A model generated the notes under the pieces. It was not told the DNA's origin. It ran no database searches and was given only the letters and a program-made list of their open reading frames with translations. A DNA stretch of 19,895 nt from GBS-DC sp964451985 (GTDB lineage: Bacteria > Armatimonadota > Fimbriimonadia > Fimbriimonadales > GBS-DC): the NCBI GenBank assembly GCA_964451985.1, contig CAYVKB010000047.1:1-19895 (forward strand). Reading direction: 5' to 3'. Within the stretch, counting starts at the first letter, position 1. Each line of letters begins with the position of its first letter. Shown here piece after piece: positions 1 through 6,997 of the stretch. The translations under genes and the position numbers were made by a program.

Positions 1-56
1 GGCGTCCCCGCCGACGAAATCTGAGCATATTTGTAGCGTTGGCGTCCCGACGACGA
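1..56 (-). repeat. Two degenerate copies of a dispersed GC-rich palindromic repeat
   Basis: Read on the minus strand, this edge holds two units with the core GGGACGCC (at about 33-56 and 1-17), offset by 40 nt. The first unit continues into CAACGCTAC and the second begins TTCGTCGGCGGGGACGCC. The same core builds the five-unit array at 14785-14970, but there on the plus strand. The second unit is cut by the window edge. The repeat ends just before the ispG promoter. No transposase is visible, and the function is unknown. Confidence 0.6.
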
Positions 57-92
57 GCTGCGACATCTGCTCCGCGAGGTGGTAGGAGCAGG

Positions 93-98
93 TACAAT
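93..98 (+). promoter_or_regulatory. -10 element of ispG (GGTACAAT)
   Basis: TACAAT preceded by GG lies 9 nt before the ATG at 108. With a usual 6-7 nt gap from -10 to the transcription start, the mRNA would begin about 2-4 nt before the ATG, so it would be almost leaderless. No convincing -35 hexamer is seen 17 nt upstream. The same GGTACAAT-9 nt-ATG layout occurs at tlpA and serA. Confidence 0.6.
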
Positions 99-107
99 TA
101 CTCCGTT

Positions 108-2429
108 ATGAGTACCTTCGTTCCGCTGACGGCTGTACAGCTGCCGATGAGCAAGCCGCGTCGCCGCACGCGCGAAGTCAAAGTAGGCGAGATTGGCATC
201 GGCGGCAATAACCCTATTCGCGTTCAATCGATGATTACCGCCGAAACGATGAACACACAGGCGGCGGTGGAGCAGATTATCCAGCTTTACGAAGCGGGCT
301 GCGAGATTGTGCGAGTCACGGCTCCCAACCTGCGCGAGGCGCAAAATCTCGGCGAAATCCGCGCGGAACTAAAGCGGCGTGGCTACGGGCACATCCCCCT
401 TGTCGCCGATGTCCATCATCAGGGGATGGAAATCGCTCTCGAATGCACGAAGCATGTAGACAAAGTGCGCATTAATCCTGGGCTGTTCGTATTTCGTAAG
501 CCTGACCCCACCCGCACCGAATATACCCCCGCTGAAGTGCAACAGGAGTTGGAAGCCATCGAGCAGGCGTTTCTACCTGTCATTAAAGCCTGCAAGGAGC
601 GCGGGCTGGCGATGCGTATCGGCGTGAACCACGGCAGCCTCTCGGAACGAATTAAGGTGATGTACGGCGACTCGCCCGTCGGCATGGTCGAGTCGGCGAT
701 GGAGTACCTCAAAATCTGTGAGGCGCACGGCTTCAAGAATCTCGTCATCTCGCTCAAAGCCAGTCGGGTGCCGATTATGCTCTCCGCGAATCGCCTGATG
801 GTCAAGCGCATGGAAGAGGAAGGGATGGACTACCCGCTGCATCTGGGCGTCACGGAGGCAGGCGACGGGATGTACGCTCGCATTAAGAGCGCAATTGGCA
901 TCGGCACGCTGCTGGCGGAGGGCATCGGCGATACGATTCGCGTCTCTCTGGCGGAAGACCCCGTGCTGGAAATCGATGTCTGTTACGACATCCTGCAGGC
1001 GTTGGGCTTACGCAAAACCAAAGTGGAGTATATCGCCTGTCCCTCCTGTGGACGCACGAAGTTCGACCTGCCCACTGTGCTGAACCAGGTACGTGACGCC
1101 ACCAAGCACCTCGTGGGATTAGACATCGCCGTGATGGGGTGCTTGCACCCCGACTCGCTTGTAATGACGCGCGATGGACTGCGCCCAATTCGATGCGTCC
1201 AGGCAGGAGACCTCGTGCTGACCGACCGCGGCGACTTCCAACCTGTGGTACAAACCGAAACGCACGTGCTTGAAGGCGAGCTAATCGAATTGCGCTGCGC
1301 GGGCATGCCCCCTGTGCAGTTCACGCCGAACCACCCTGTGCTGGCGTTGGAGCGTCCTTCGCTTCCTAAGCACGACCGTCCACGCTTCAAGGATATCGCT
1401 GCGTGTGCAGGACAGGGCGAGCAAGCGCGCTGGTACGCCTCTGAGAACCTTCAAAAGGGCATGGTCGTGCTGTACCCGATTCTGCAGGGCGAGAATGGGC
1501 AAGCCTACACGCCTGAATATCCTGATATACCTGTGAACGAAGCGTTTCTCACGCTCGCCGCCTCTTATCTCGCTCAGGGTGGCATCGGCGGCAAGACGGG
1601 CAAAACGCATCAGGCGTTTTTCACCTTCGGCGTGCATGAGGTGCGCCTCGCGCAATACCTTGCCGAAGCACTAAGTGCGTTGGGTGTAGCCCCAGCACAG
1701 TGTGCACGACGCAACGCGCTGGAGATTGTGCTGCACTCCGCAGAGTGGGCAGGGCGGCTCAGCGCACTCTTTGGGCAACGTGCAGAGAACAAGCGCATGC
1801 CCGACTGGATGCTTACCCTGCCGCGCGAGCAACAGGTGCAACTGCTGCGGATCCTGTGGCGCTGCGATGGCTACATGGGCGTGGTCAGGGGCTACCCCCG
1901 CGCGCAATATGTTACAGTCTCTCCCACGCTTGCGTTTCAGGTGCATCAGATGCTGCTGCGGTTGGGCGTCGCTGCAGGGCTAACAGCGCGCACGCCACGC
2001 AATCGTCAGCCTGATTATACCGTGTCCGTCACCGGTGCGGACGCCTTGCGCCGCTTCGCGGAAGTGATGGATTACAAGATCGAACCTCCCGAAACCTGCC
2101 GACACACGAATCGACTGGCGATTGACGACCGCTACCTGTATCTGTCTGTGCGCGAAACGCGGCGCATACCCTATCGGGGCGTTGTGTATAACTTGGAAGT
2201 CGCGAAGGCGCACACCTACACGGGCGGGCTGGCGATTACGCACAACTGCATCGTGAACGGTCCCGGCGAGATGGCAGACGCTGATTATGGCTATGTAGGG
2301 CGCGGCGGAGGTAAAATCGCTCTCTACCGACATGGGCAACTGGTGAAAAATGACATCCCTGCTGAACAGGGTGTTCAGGAACTGATTGCCCTACTGAAAG
2401 CCGATGGCGTATGGCGCGACCCGGAATAA
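108..2429 (+). CDS. ispG: IspG (GcpE), 4-hydroxy-3-methylbut-2-enyl-diphosphate synthase, interrupted by an intein
   Basis: IspG converts methylerythritol cyclodiphosphate to HMBPP in the cytosolic MEP pathway of isoprenoid synthesis, using a [4Fe-4S] cluster. The 773-residue precursor has a TIM-barrel N-extein beginning near RREVKVGEIGIGG-like sequence and containing PIRVQSM. The cluster-domain cysteines are in CPSCGRTKFD (C311, C314 from this start). A 369-residue intein follows VMG, and the C-extein then opens with CIVNGPGE. The spliced product would be 404 residues, normal for the long bacterial form. Spacing of the two upstream cysteines to the third cysteine (34) and on to the glutamate (7) matches the E. 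coli ligand set C270, C273, C305, E312. The start was placed at ATG 108 because a -10 element lies 9 nt upstream. TTG 39 would run through repeat and promoter sequence; ATG 147 is an alternative. No neighbouring MEP genes are present. Confidence 0.95.
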   Translation: MSTFVPLTAVQLPMSKPRRRTREVKVGEIGIGGNNPIRVQSMITAETMNTQAAVEQIIQLYEAGCEIVRVTAPNLREAQNLGEIRAELKRRGYGHIPLVADVHHQGMEIALECTKHVDKVRINPGLFVFRKPDPTRTEYTPAEVQQELEAIEQAFLPVIKACKERGLAMRIGVNHGSLSERIKVMYGDSPVGMVESAMEYLKICEAHGFKNLVISLKASRVPIMLSANRLMVKRMEEEGMDYPLHLGVTEAGDGMYARIKSAIGIGTLLAEGIGDTIRVSLAEDPVLEIDVCYDILQALGLRKTKVEYIACPSCGRTKFDLPTVLNQVRDATKHLVGLDIAVMGCLHPDSLVMTRDGLRPIRCVQAGDLVLTDRGDFQPVVQTETHVLEGELIELRCAGMPPVQFTPNHPVLALERPSLPKHDRPRFKDIAACAGQGEQARWYASENLQKGMVVLYPILQGENGQAYTPEYPDIPVNEAFLTLAASYLAQGGIGGKTGKTHQAFFTFGVHEVRLAQYLAEALSALGVAPAQCARRNALEIVLHSAEWAGRLSALFGQRAENKRMPDWMLTLPREQQVQLLRILWRCDGYMGVVRGYPRAQYVTVSPTLAFQVHQMLLRLGVAAGLTARTPRNRQPDYTVSVTGADALRRFAEVMDYKIEPPETCRHTNRLAIDDRYLYLSVRETRRIPYRGVVYNLEVAKAHTYTGGLAITHNCIVNGPGEMADADYGYVGRGGGKIALYRHGQLVKNDIPAEQGVQELIALLKADGVWRDPE
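1140..2246 (+). other. Class 1 intein with LAGLIDADG-type endonuclease domain, inserted in IspG
   Basis: The intein spans 369 residues in frame. It starts with Cys1 (CLHPDSLVMTRDG, block A). Block B is FTPNHPVLA, with the TxxH motif at intein residues 62-65. Block F is VYNLEVAKAHTY, and it ends in block G AITHN, followed by Cys+1 of the extein. All residues needed for standard splicing (Cys1, block B Thr/His, block F His, penultimate His368, Asn369, Cys+1) are visible. Between blocks B and F are two DOD-like motifs: LTLAASYLAQGGIG near residue 138 and LLRILWRCDGYMG near 235. The second keeps its Asp, while the first has Gln where an acid is expected, so the endonuclease may be crippled. The insertion point is the IspG cluster-ligand loop. 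Confidence 0.95.
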
Positions 2430-2432
2430 AAT

Positions 2433-2460
2433 GGTACGACGGCGCCCCCGCCGTCGTACC
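2433..2460 (+). terminator. Perfect 12-bp hairpin between ispG and tlpA
   Basis: GGTACGACGGCG and CGCCGTCGTACC form a perfect 12-bp stem with a CCCC loop, 3 nt after the ispG stop. No T-run follows, so it may be a non-canonical terminator, an mRNA 3'-end stabiliser or a REP-like unit. Its right arm GTACC can also pair with GGTAC at 2465-2469, which overlaps the next -10 element. Confidence 0.6.
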
Positions 2461-2466
2461 TTGAGG

Positions 2467-2472
2467 TACAAT
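2467..2472 (+). promoter_or_regulatory. -10 element of the tlpA-dapF pair (GGTACAAT)
   Basis: TACAAT preceded by GG lies 9 nt upstream of ATG 2482, identical in layout to the ispG and serA promoters. The nearer ATG at 2473 directly abuts the -10 hexamer and would probably not be transcribed, which favours the second ATG as start. Confidence 0.55.
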
Positions 2473-2481
2473 ATGCTCACT

Positions 2482-2979
2482 ATGCGCAAGTTCTTGCTTA
2501 GTGTCGCGCTTGCGACGCTCGGAATGAGCCTAATCGCCGACCCCGCACTGCCACGCACCAACGCACGCGACCTGAACCAGCGTATCGCACGCAACAAAGG
2601 GAAAGTAGTCATCGTCAATTTCTGGGCGACCTGGTGCGGACCCTGTATGGAAGAGCTGCCCGATCTCGTCCGGTTCTATCAGAACTATCGACGGCAAGGC
2701 GTGGAGATGATTGGTGTTTCGTTCGACGATGTGGAGAGCGCAGACCAAGTGGTGCCTCCTGTGCTGCGCCGACATCGCGTGACGTACCCCGTAGTGGTGG
2801 TAAACCAGAACTTTGACCAGTTCGCCGATGCTTTCGATAAGAACTGGCGTGGTGAGGTGCCCCGCTTTTACTTGTACGATAAGCAGGGCAAGCGCGTGAG
2901 GGCATGGTCGGGCAAAACCTCATATGAGGCGTTGGAGCGCGAGGTGCGCGCCCTTCTCAACCCGCAGCGACGACGGTGA
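2482..2979 (+). CDS. TlpA/ResA-like secreted thioredoxin-fold protein
   Basis: The 165-residue product has an N-terminal hydrophobic signal or anchor segment (MRKFLLSVALATLGMSLIA), then a thioredoxin fold with the active site WATWCGPC (C52, C55). The cis-proline region is GEVPRFYLYD. This is the TlpA/ResA/AhpC-TSA arrangement of extracytoplasmic thiol-disulfide reductases. Such proteins keep cysteines reduced, for example in cytochrome maturation, but no cytochrome gene is nearby, so the partner is unknown. The start at 2482 was chosen because the -10 element ends at 2472. The stop codon overlaps the dapF start (GTGA), so the two genes are probably co-transcribed and translationally coupled. 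The C-terminus ends in basic residues (NPQRRR). Confidence 0.88.
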   Translation: MRKFLLSVALATLGMSLIADPALPRTNARDLNQRIARNKGKVVIVNFWATWCGPCMEELPDLVRFYQNYRRQGVEMIGVSFDDVESADQVVPPVLRRHRVTYPVVVVNQNFDQFADAFDKNWRGEVPRFYLYDKQGKRVRAWSGKTSYEALEREVRALLNPQRRR

Positions 2980-3839
2980 GCGTAGCGACGTTGCCTTTCC
3001 ACAAGATGGAGGGCATAGGCAACGACTTCGTACTAATTGAGACAGAAGCAGCGCAGGAGCATAACTTCAGCGAGTTGGCACAACGCCTCTGCCATCGTCC
3101 CTTCGGTATCGGTGCGGATGGCTTGCTGGTCGTCGAACGCGGCGTAAATGCTCCTGTGCGCATGCGGATGTTCAACCCCGACGGCACGGAGGACTTCTGC
3201 GGCAACGGCTTACGCTGCGCTGCTCGCTATGCTTACGAGCATGGCTATGTAGATAACCCTGATTTTGCCATCGAGACGCTGGGTGGGCGCGTCGTGCCTG
3301 TACAGATTCATTTGCAAAACGGCAGCGTGGCGCAGATTACAACCCACCTGCCTCCACCGCGCTTCCACCCGCGCGACATCCCTGCCCACGCCGATGGCGA
3401 GCTTATCGAGGACTTCCCACTCACTATCGCAGGATACCACCTGCGCATCGCCAGCGTGAACACTGGTACAACGCACACCGTTATCTTCACCGACGCTTTA
3501 CCCGACGACGCGCTGTTTCTGGAAGTCAGCCCCCGACTGGAGACGCACCCGATGTTCCCAGAGCGCACCAGCGTTCTATGGGCAGTGGTGGTCTCACGAA
3601 GCGAAGCCCGCGTGCGCATCTGGGAGCGTGGTGTGGGCGAGACGCTGGGCTGCGGCAGCGGCGCAGCTGCCGTAGGCGTCCTTGCCTATCGCGCCGGCTG
3701 GACAGAACCCAAAGTCACTGTTGTCTCCAAAGGTGGTGTGCTGCAGGTGGAGTATCAAGAGCAGGGTATTGCGCTCACTGGTGGGGCTTCCGTGCGTTTT
3801 AAGGGCGAGTATATGGTCAGTGAGAACACCGACAATTAG
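2976..3839 (+). CDS. dapF: Diaminopimelate epimerase (DapF), with altered substrate-site residues
   Basis: DapF interconverts LL- and meso-diaminopimelate for lysine and peptidoglycan synthesis, without a cofactor, using two cysteines. The 287-residue protein shows both: C75 in FCGNGLRC and C226 in LGCGSGAAAVG. GIGNDF (N16) and FNPDG (N67), plus WERGVGET (Glu-Arg), are also present. Two usually conserved asparagines differ. The family GNPH motif reads GTTH (T165), and the asparagine of the family RTNV motif is Ser in ERTSV (S199). In well-studied DapF enzymes these asparagines help bind the distal end of the substrate, so specificity may be shifted. The GTG start overlaps the tlpA stop by 4 nt. 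A hairpin directly follows the stop. Confidence 0.93.
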   Translation: MSVATLPFHKMEGIGNDFVLIETEAAQEHNFSELAQRLCHRPFGIGADGLLVVERGVNAPVRMRMFNPDGTEDFCGNGLRCAARYAYEHGYVDNPDFAIETLGGRVVPVQIHLQNGSVAQITTHLPPPRFHPRDIPAHADGELIEDFPLTIAGYHLRIASVNTGTTHTVIFTDALPDDALFLEVSPRLETHPMFPERTSVLWAVVVSRSEARVRIWERGVGETLGCGSGAAAVGVLAYRAGWTEPKVTVVSKGGVLQVEYQEQGIALTGGASVRFKGEYMVSENTDN

Positions 3840-3867
3840 GTAGGGGCACGGCGACGCCTGCCCCTAC
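3840..3867. terminator. Hairpin between convergent dapF and rfbD
   Basis: GTAGGGGCA pairs with TGCCCCTAC (9 bp), and inside it GGC pairs with GCC across a GAC loop, leaving one bulged C. It begins right after the dapF stop and precedes the rfbD stop on the other strand by about 27 nt, so it could serve as a bidirectional terminator. Only a weak T-rich stretch (TGTCTTA) follows. Confidence 0.6.
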
Positions 3868-3893
3868 TGTCTTACAGGACGCGATGCTCTGCA

Positions 3894-4811
3894 CTAACCG
3901 TCGTTTTGTGTGCCCACATATTCCTTAACAAACCGTTTTACGGCATCCCTCCAACTCGGCATCGGTTCCACGCCCGCCCATTCCAGCCGCCACGAAGTAA
4001 GGGCAGAATAGATGGGGCGCGGCGCGGGCGTGCGCCACTGCGCGAATGGCAACGGTATCGGCTGAATCGCAATCCCTGCCAGATTTAGTAGCGCACAGGC
4101 GAACTCGTAGCGTGAGACGGGGTGTGCATTGGTCAGGTGGTAGGTTCCGTAGCAGTCGGTTTGAATCAGTTGAAGCAGTCGGTCGGCGACATCGGCGGTG
4201 TAGGTAGGCGAGCCAATCTGGTCGCTAATCACAGTAGGTGAGACGCCCGCCCGCGCCTGCTCCAACACGAACTGTGGGAAACTTTTACGATATTTTCCGT
4301 ACAACCACGCCACACGCACGATGTAATGGCGCGGGCAGAGTGTCCGAACCGCTGTCTCGCCAGCGAACTTGGATTGTCCATACACGCTAATGGGGTTTTC
4401 GGCGTCGTATTCATGGTAGGGGGCGCGTTTGGAGCCGTCGAACACGTAGTCGGTGGAAACATACACGCACGCCGCGCCGATACGCTGGCAGTTGGAGGCA
4501 ATCACCTCTGCGCCGAAGGCATTCACGCGGTAGGCTTCCTGGGGTTGGCGTTCGCATGCGTCTACGTTCGTCATCGCGGCGCAGTGGATTACAACATCAG
4601 GGCGCAGTTCATCCAAAACGGCGTGTGCCTGCACGGGGTGGGTTATATCGAGTGAAACTTCGCGCGGTGCCTCTTCCTCTCCGTTTACAGAGCGGGGGCT
4701 GGGAGGTGGAGTCGTGCGTGCTGACCCAATTACCTCCACTCCTGCCGCGTGAAAGCGTTCCAGAATTTCTGCGCCCAGCATGCCCCTTGCGCCTGTAACT
4801 AACACACGCAT
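3894..4811 (-). CDS. rfbD: dTDP-4-dehydrorhamnose reductase (RmlD/RfbD)
   Basis: The enzyme reduces dTDP-4-dehydro-L-rhamnose with NAD(P)H, the last step in making dTDP-L-rhamnose for cell-surface glycans. The 305-residue protein is a short-chain dehydrogenase of the extended type. It has VTGARGMLG (GxxGxxG, residues 6-13), HCAAMTNVDACE, VSTDYVFDG and the catalytic YGQSK. A short insertion with GEEEAP-type residues sits near residue 45. The length is normal. It is the last gene of the AI-2E/uppP/rfbD operon, and its ATG is one nucleotide after the uppP stop. Other rhamnose genes (rmlA, rmlB, rmlC) are not in the window. Confidence 0.93.
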   Translation of the reverse strand: MRVLVTGARGMLGAEILERFHAAGVEVIGSARTTPPPSPRSVNGEEEAPREVSLDITHPVQAHAVLDELRPDVVIHCAAMTNVDACERQPQEAYRVNAFGAEVIASNCQRIGAACVYVSTDYVFDGSKRAPYHEYDAENPISVYGQSKFAGETAVRTLCPRHYIVRVAWLYGKYRKSFPQFVLEQARAGVSPTVISDQIGSPTYTADVADRLLQLIQTDCYGTYHLTNAHPVSRYEFACALLNLAGIAIQPIPLPFAQWRTPAPRPIYSALTSWRLEWAGVEPMPSWRDAVKRFVKEYVGTQNDG

Positions 4812-4812
4812 C

Positions 4813-5631
4813 TCAGCCCCCCAAAAACACTTTCCACAGCGTTGCCAAACCTATGGCAATCCGATACACCACGAACGGCATCAGCGAGCGCGTGCGCAGG
4901 TAGCGGATCAGGAATGCAATACAAAGCCAGCCGACAACCATCGCTGCCGCGCCGCCTGCCAGCATCGGTACGACCATCTCAGCGGATAAGCCCTCTTTGA
5001 AAACGTTGCGGAATGACCACACTGCTGCGCCGAAGGTAATAGGCGTTGCCAGCAGAAACGAGAACCGCGCCGCCGCCTCGCGCTGCAGCCCCAGCATCAG
5101 CCCTGCGATAATCGTAATGCCCGACCGCGAGAAGCCCGGTATTAGTGCACACGCCTGCGCTACGCCAATCAGAAACGCATCCAGCACGCCTATCGACTCC
5201 AACGCTCGCTGCTTGCGCCCTAACTTATCCACCACAGCCATCAGTAGCCCTATTCCAATCAGCAACCCAGCAATCAGAGCGTATTGTGAGCGGAAGAACT
5301 CTTCGATAGGGTCTTCAAAAAGCACGCCGACCAACGCCGCAGGAATACAACCCACAACAATCCCCCACGCAAGCCGCTTGTCGACAGCGCGTTCAGGGTC
5401 GGAACTGAACGCTGCGCCCGCGACACGGGTCAAATCGCGCCAGAAGTAGACCACAATCGCCGTAAGCGTGCCCACGTGCAGTGCGAGGTCGAACATCAGC
5501 TCCGTTTGCGGGTCGCCAATCTCCCAGCCGAACCAGAAGCGCATCAGGATTAGATGCGCCGAGCTAGAAATCGGCAAAAACTCCGTGAGACCTTGCAAAA
5601 CGCCTAACCAGATTGCCTGTAGAATATCCAA
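4813..5631 (-). CDS. uppP: Undecaprenyl-diphosphate phosphatase (UppP/BacA)
   Basis: UppP recycles the lipid carrier of peptidoglycan and other wall polymers by removing a phosphate from undecaprenyl diphosphate. It also gives bacitracin resistance. The 272-residue protein carries the two family signatures, GLTEFLPISSSAHLIL near the N-terminus and PGFSRSGITI in the centre, among about eight hydrophobic segments. The start is TTG, immediately after the TAG stop of the upstream gene. It is supported by an AGGAGG Shine-Dalgarno about 8 nt upstream within that gene's last codons, so translation is likely coupled. Pairing with rfbD suggests shared use of the lipid carrier in envelope glycan assembly. 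Confidence 0.95.
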   Translation of the reverse strand: MDILQAIWLGVLQGLTEFLPISSSAHLILMRFWFGWEIGDPQTELMFDLALHVGTLTAIVVYFWRDLTRVAGAAFSSDPERAVDKRLAWGIVVGCIPAALVGVLFEDPIEEFFRSQYALIAGLLIGIGLLMAVVDKLGRKQRALESIGVLDAFLIGVAQACALIPGFSRSGITIIAGLMLGLQREAAARFSFLLATPITFGAAVWSFRNVFKEGLSAEMVVPMLAGGAAAMVVGWLCIAFLIRYLRTRSLMPFVVYRIAIGLATLWKVFLGG

Positions 5632-6807
5632 CTATTGTCCTCCTGTACCTGTGCTTGTGGGGGCTGGCGCGGCAGGCTCCAGCACCTTGAGCCGATGGAT
5701 TTTCGAGCGGGCGCGGCGGCGTTGTTGCAGCATCACATTCCGTGCAATCACTGCCACCGGCACACCGAAAAACATCCCCATCAACCCGAAAAACTTGCCA
5801 CTCACCAGCAACACCACAATCACCAGCACAGGGTGTAAATCCACCCGGTCGCCGATGATTTTGGGCATAATCATCTTATGTTCCACCACGAACAGCGCAG
5901 TGATAAACAGCGTCAGTTTCAGCCCCAACGGCAGACCGCCCTGAATCAGTCCTATCAGCGCAATCGGCGCGCCTGCGATCACAGGTCCTATCACAGGGAT
6001 CGCTCGCGCGATGCCTGCAAACATCGCCAGGGTCGCTGCGTACTTCACGCCCATCAACTGCAGCCCAATCCATGTGGCGACGCCTGCAATCACTCCCAGA
6101 ATCAGCTGCGCCACGATGTAGCCCCGCATCACGCGGTTCGTCTCCTGCATCAGGCTCAGTATTAGTCGTACAAAACGTGGGGGAGTCCAGCGCAGCGTCT
6201 CGCGCTTGAGGCGATGTGAATCGAACAGCAGATAGAACACAATCACAGGGATTAGAAACAGCTCCACGAGAATGTTGAGGACAAGTCCCGTCTGCTGGAT
6301 TGCGCCTTGCACAGTTGCCTGCAGGTCTTCTGTGGTGCGGTTTAGTGAGCGTATAAGCGACTCGCGCTGGCGGTCTAACCACTCTTGAGCGGGCGGCGTG
6401 AGGCTTTCGTACCATTCCTGGTAAGCAGTCTGCCAATCGTTCGCGGATTGGCTGAACCGCTCTTGATAACGGGGCAAATCGCGCAGGAAGTCGCGTGCCT
6501 CATTCACAAACGGCGTGATAAAGGCGATGGTAGCGAACAGCACCAACACGAAAAAGCCGATGGTCACCGTGAGGCTCACGATGCCGCGCCATGCCAACGG
6601 CGCGAAGAACTTCGGATGCTTACTGCTAAGTCTGTCCACCAGTGGTATCAGGAGATACGCAATCGCACCACAGATAAAAAGCAGGCTAATCACGTGGCGC
6701 ACGGACCAGACCACATACAGCCCCAGCGCAATCAGCGCGAGTGTCGTTAGCAGCCAGAGGATACGCGCTGTCCAATCGCCTGCAGGGTTCGCTGTTCGCC
6801 GCTCCAT
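5632..6807 (-). CDS. AI-2E family transporter (UPF0118/PerM-like membrane protein)
   Basis: The 391-residue protein has an N-terminal pair of membrane segments, another near residues 70-90, and a soluble stretch (about 100-180) rich in charged and Gln residues. A hydrophobic C-terminal half follows, including a helix ending in PVIGPVIAGAPIALIGL and GLMGMFFGVPVAV; this is the typical family layout. Members include TqsA, linked to autoinducer-2 export, and PerM, and sodium/proton antiport has been reported for some, so the substrate cannot be assigned here. The C-terminus is low complexity (PAAPAPTSTGTGG). It is the first gene of the operon with uppP and rfbD. A TATAAT box ends 11 nt before its ATG, with no Shine-Dalgarno between. 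Confidence 0.9.
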   Translation of the reverse strand: MERRTANPAGDWTARILWLLTTLALIALGLYVVWSVRHVISLLFICGAIAYLLIPLVDRLSSKHPKFFAPLAWRGIVSLTVTIGFFVLVLFATIAFITPFVNEARDFLRDLPRYQERFSQSANDWQTAYQEWYESLTPPAQEWLDRQRESLIRSLNRTTEDLQATVQGAIQQTGLVLNILVELFLIPVIVFYLLFDSHRLKRETLRWTPPRFVRLILSLMQETNRVMRGYIVAQLILGVIAGVATWIGLQLMGVKYAATLAMFAGIARAIPVIGPVIAGAPIALIGLIQGGLPLGLKLTLFITALFVVEHKMIMPKIIGDRVDLHPVLVIVVLLVSGKFFGLMGMFFGVPVAVIARNVMLQQRRRARSKIHRLKVLEPAAPAPTSTGTGGQ

Positions 6808-6818
6808 TGTTCAAAGCG

Positions 6819-6824
6819 ATTATA
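6819..6824 (-). promoter_or_regulatory. -10 element of the AI-2E/uppP/rfbD operon (GGTATAAT)
   Basis: On the minus strand GGTATAAT is followed by 11 nt and then the ATG at 6807. The predicted transcript leader is about 4-5 nt with no Shine-Dalgarno. Confidence 0.6.
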
Positions 6825-6883
6825 CCTCTACGAGAGGTCAGAAGGTTGGTCAAGTTCAGCCAGCAGGCGGAGTGCTAAATTGT

Positions 6884-6997
6884 TCAGAACAGTGGGATTG
6901 CATCCAACGACACGCTTTTCCGAATACACGCCTTGAGACCGCGCGCAATCTCCAGAACTTGCCGCCGATGTCGCTGCAGAGTCTGGGTAATTTCATA
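6884..6997 (-). other. Unassigned open segment downstream of the cyanophycinase-like gene
   Basis: After the cyanophycinase stop the same minus-strand frame stays open for 37 codons to a TGA at 6884, reading YEITQTLQRH... ...LDAIPLF. It has no start codon and no recognised family. It could be a decayed small gene, a lost C-terminal extension, or chance. The rest of this 190-nt interval, up to the AI-2E promoter, shows nothing else recognisable. Confidence 0.2.

Noticed and set aside
39..107. TTG 39 as start of IspG
   Set aside because: The added 23 residues are translated from repeat and promoter sequence, and a -10 box lies between them and ATG 108.
1140..2246. Group I or II intron or separate gene inside ispG
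   Set aside because: The insert is in frame from end to end and starts with Cys and ends with His-Asn before Cys, with intein blocks A, B, F and G, so it is spliced at protein level.
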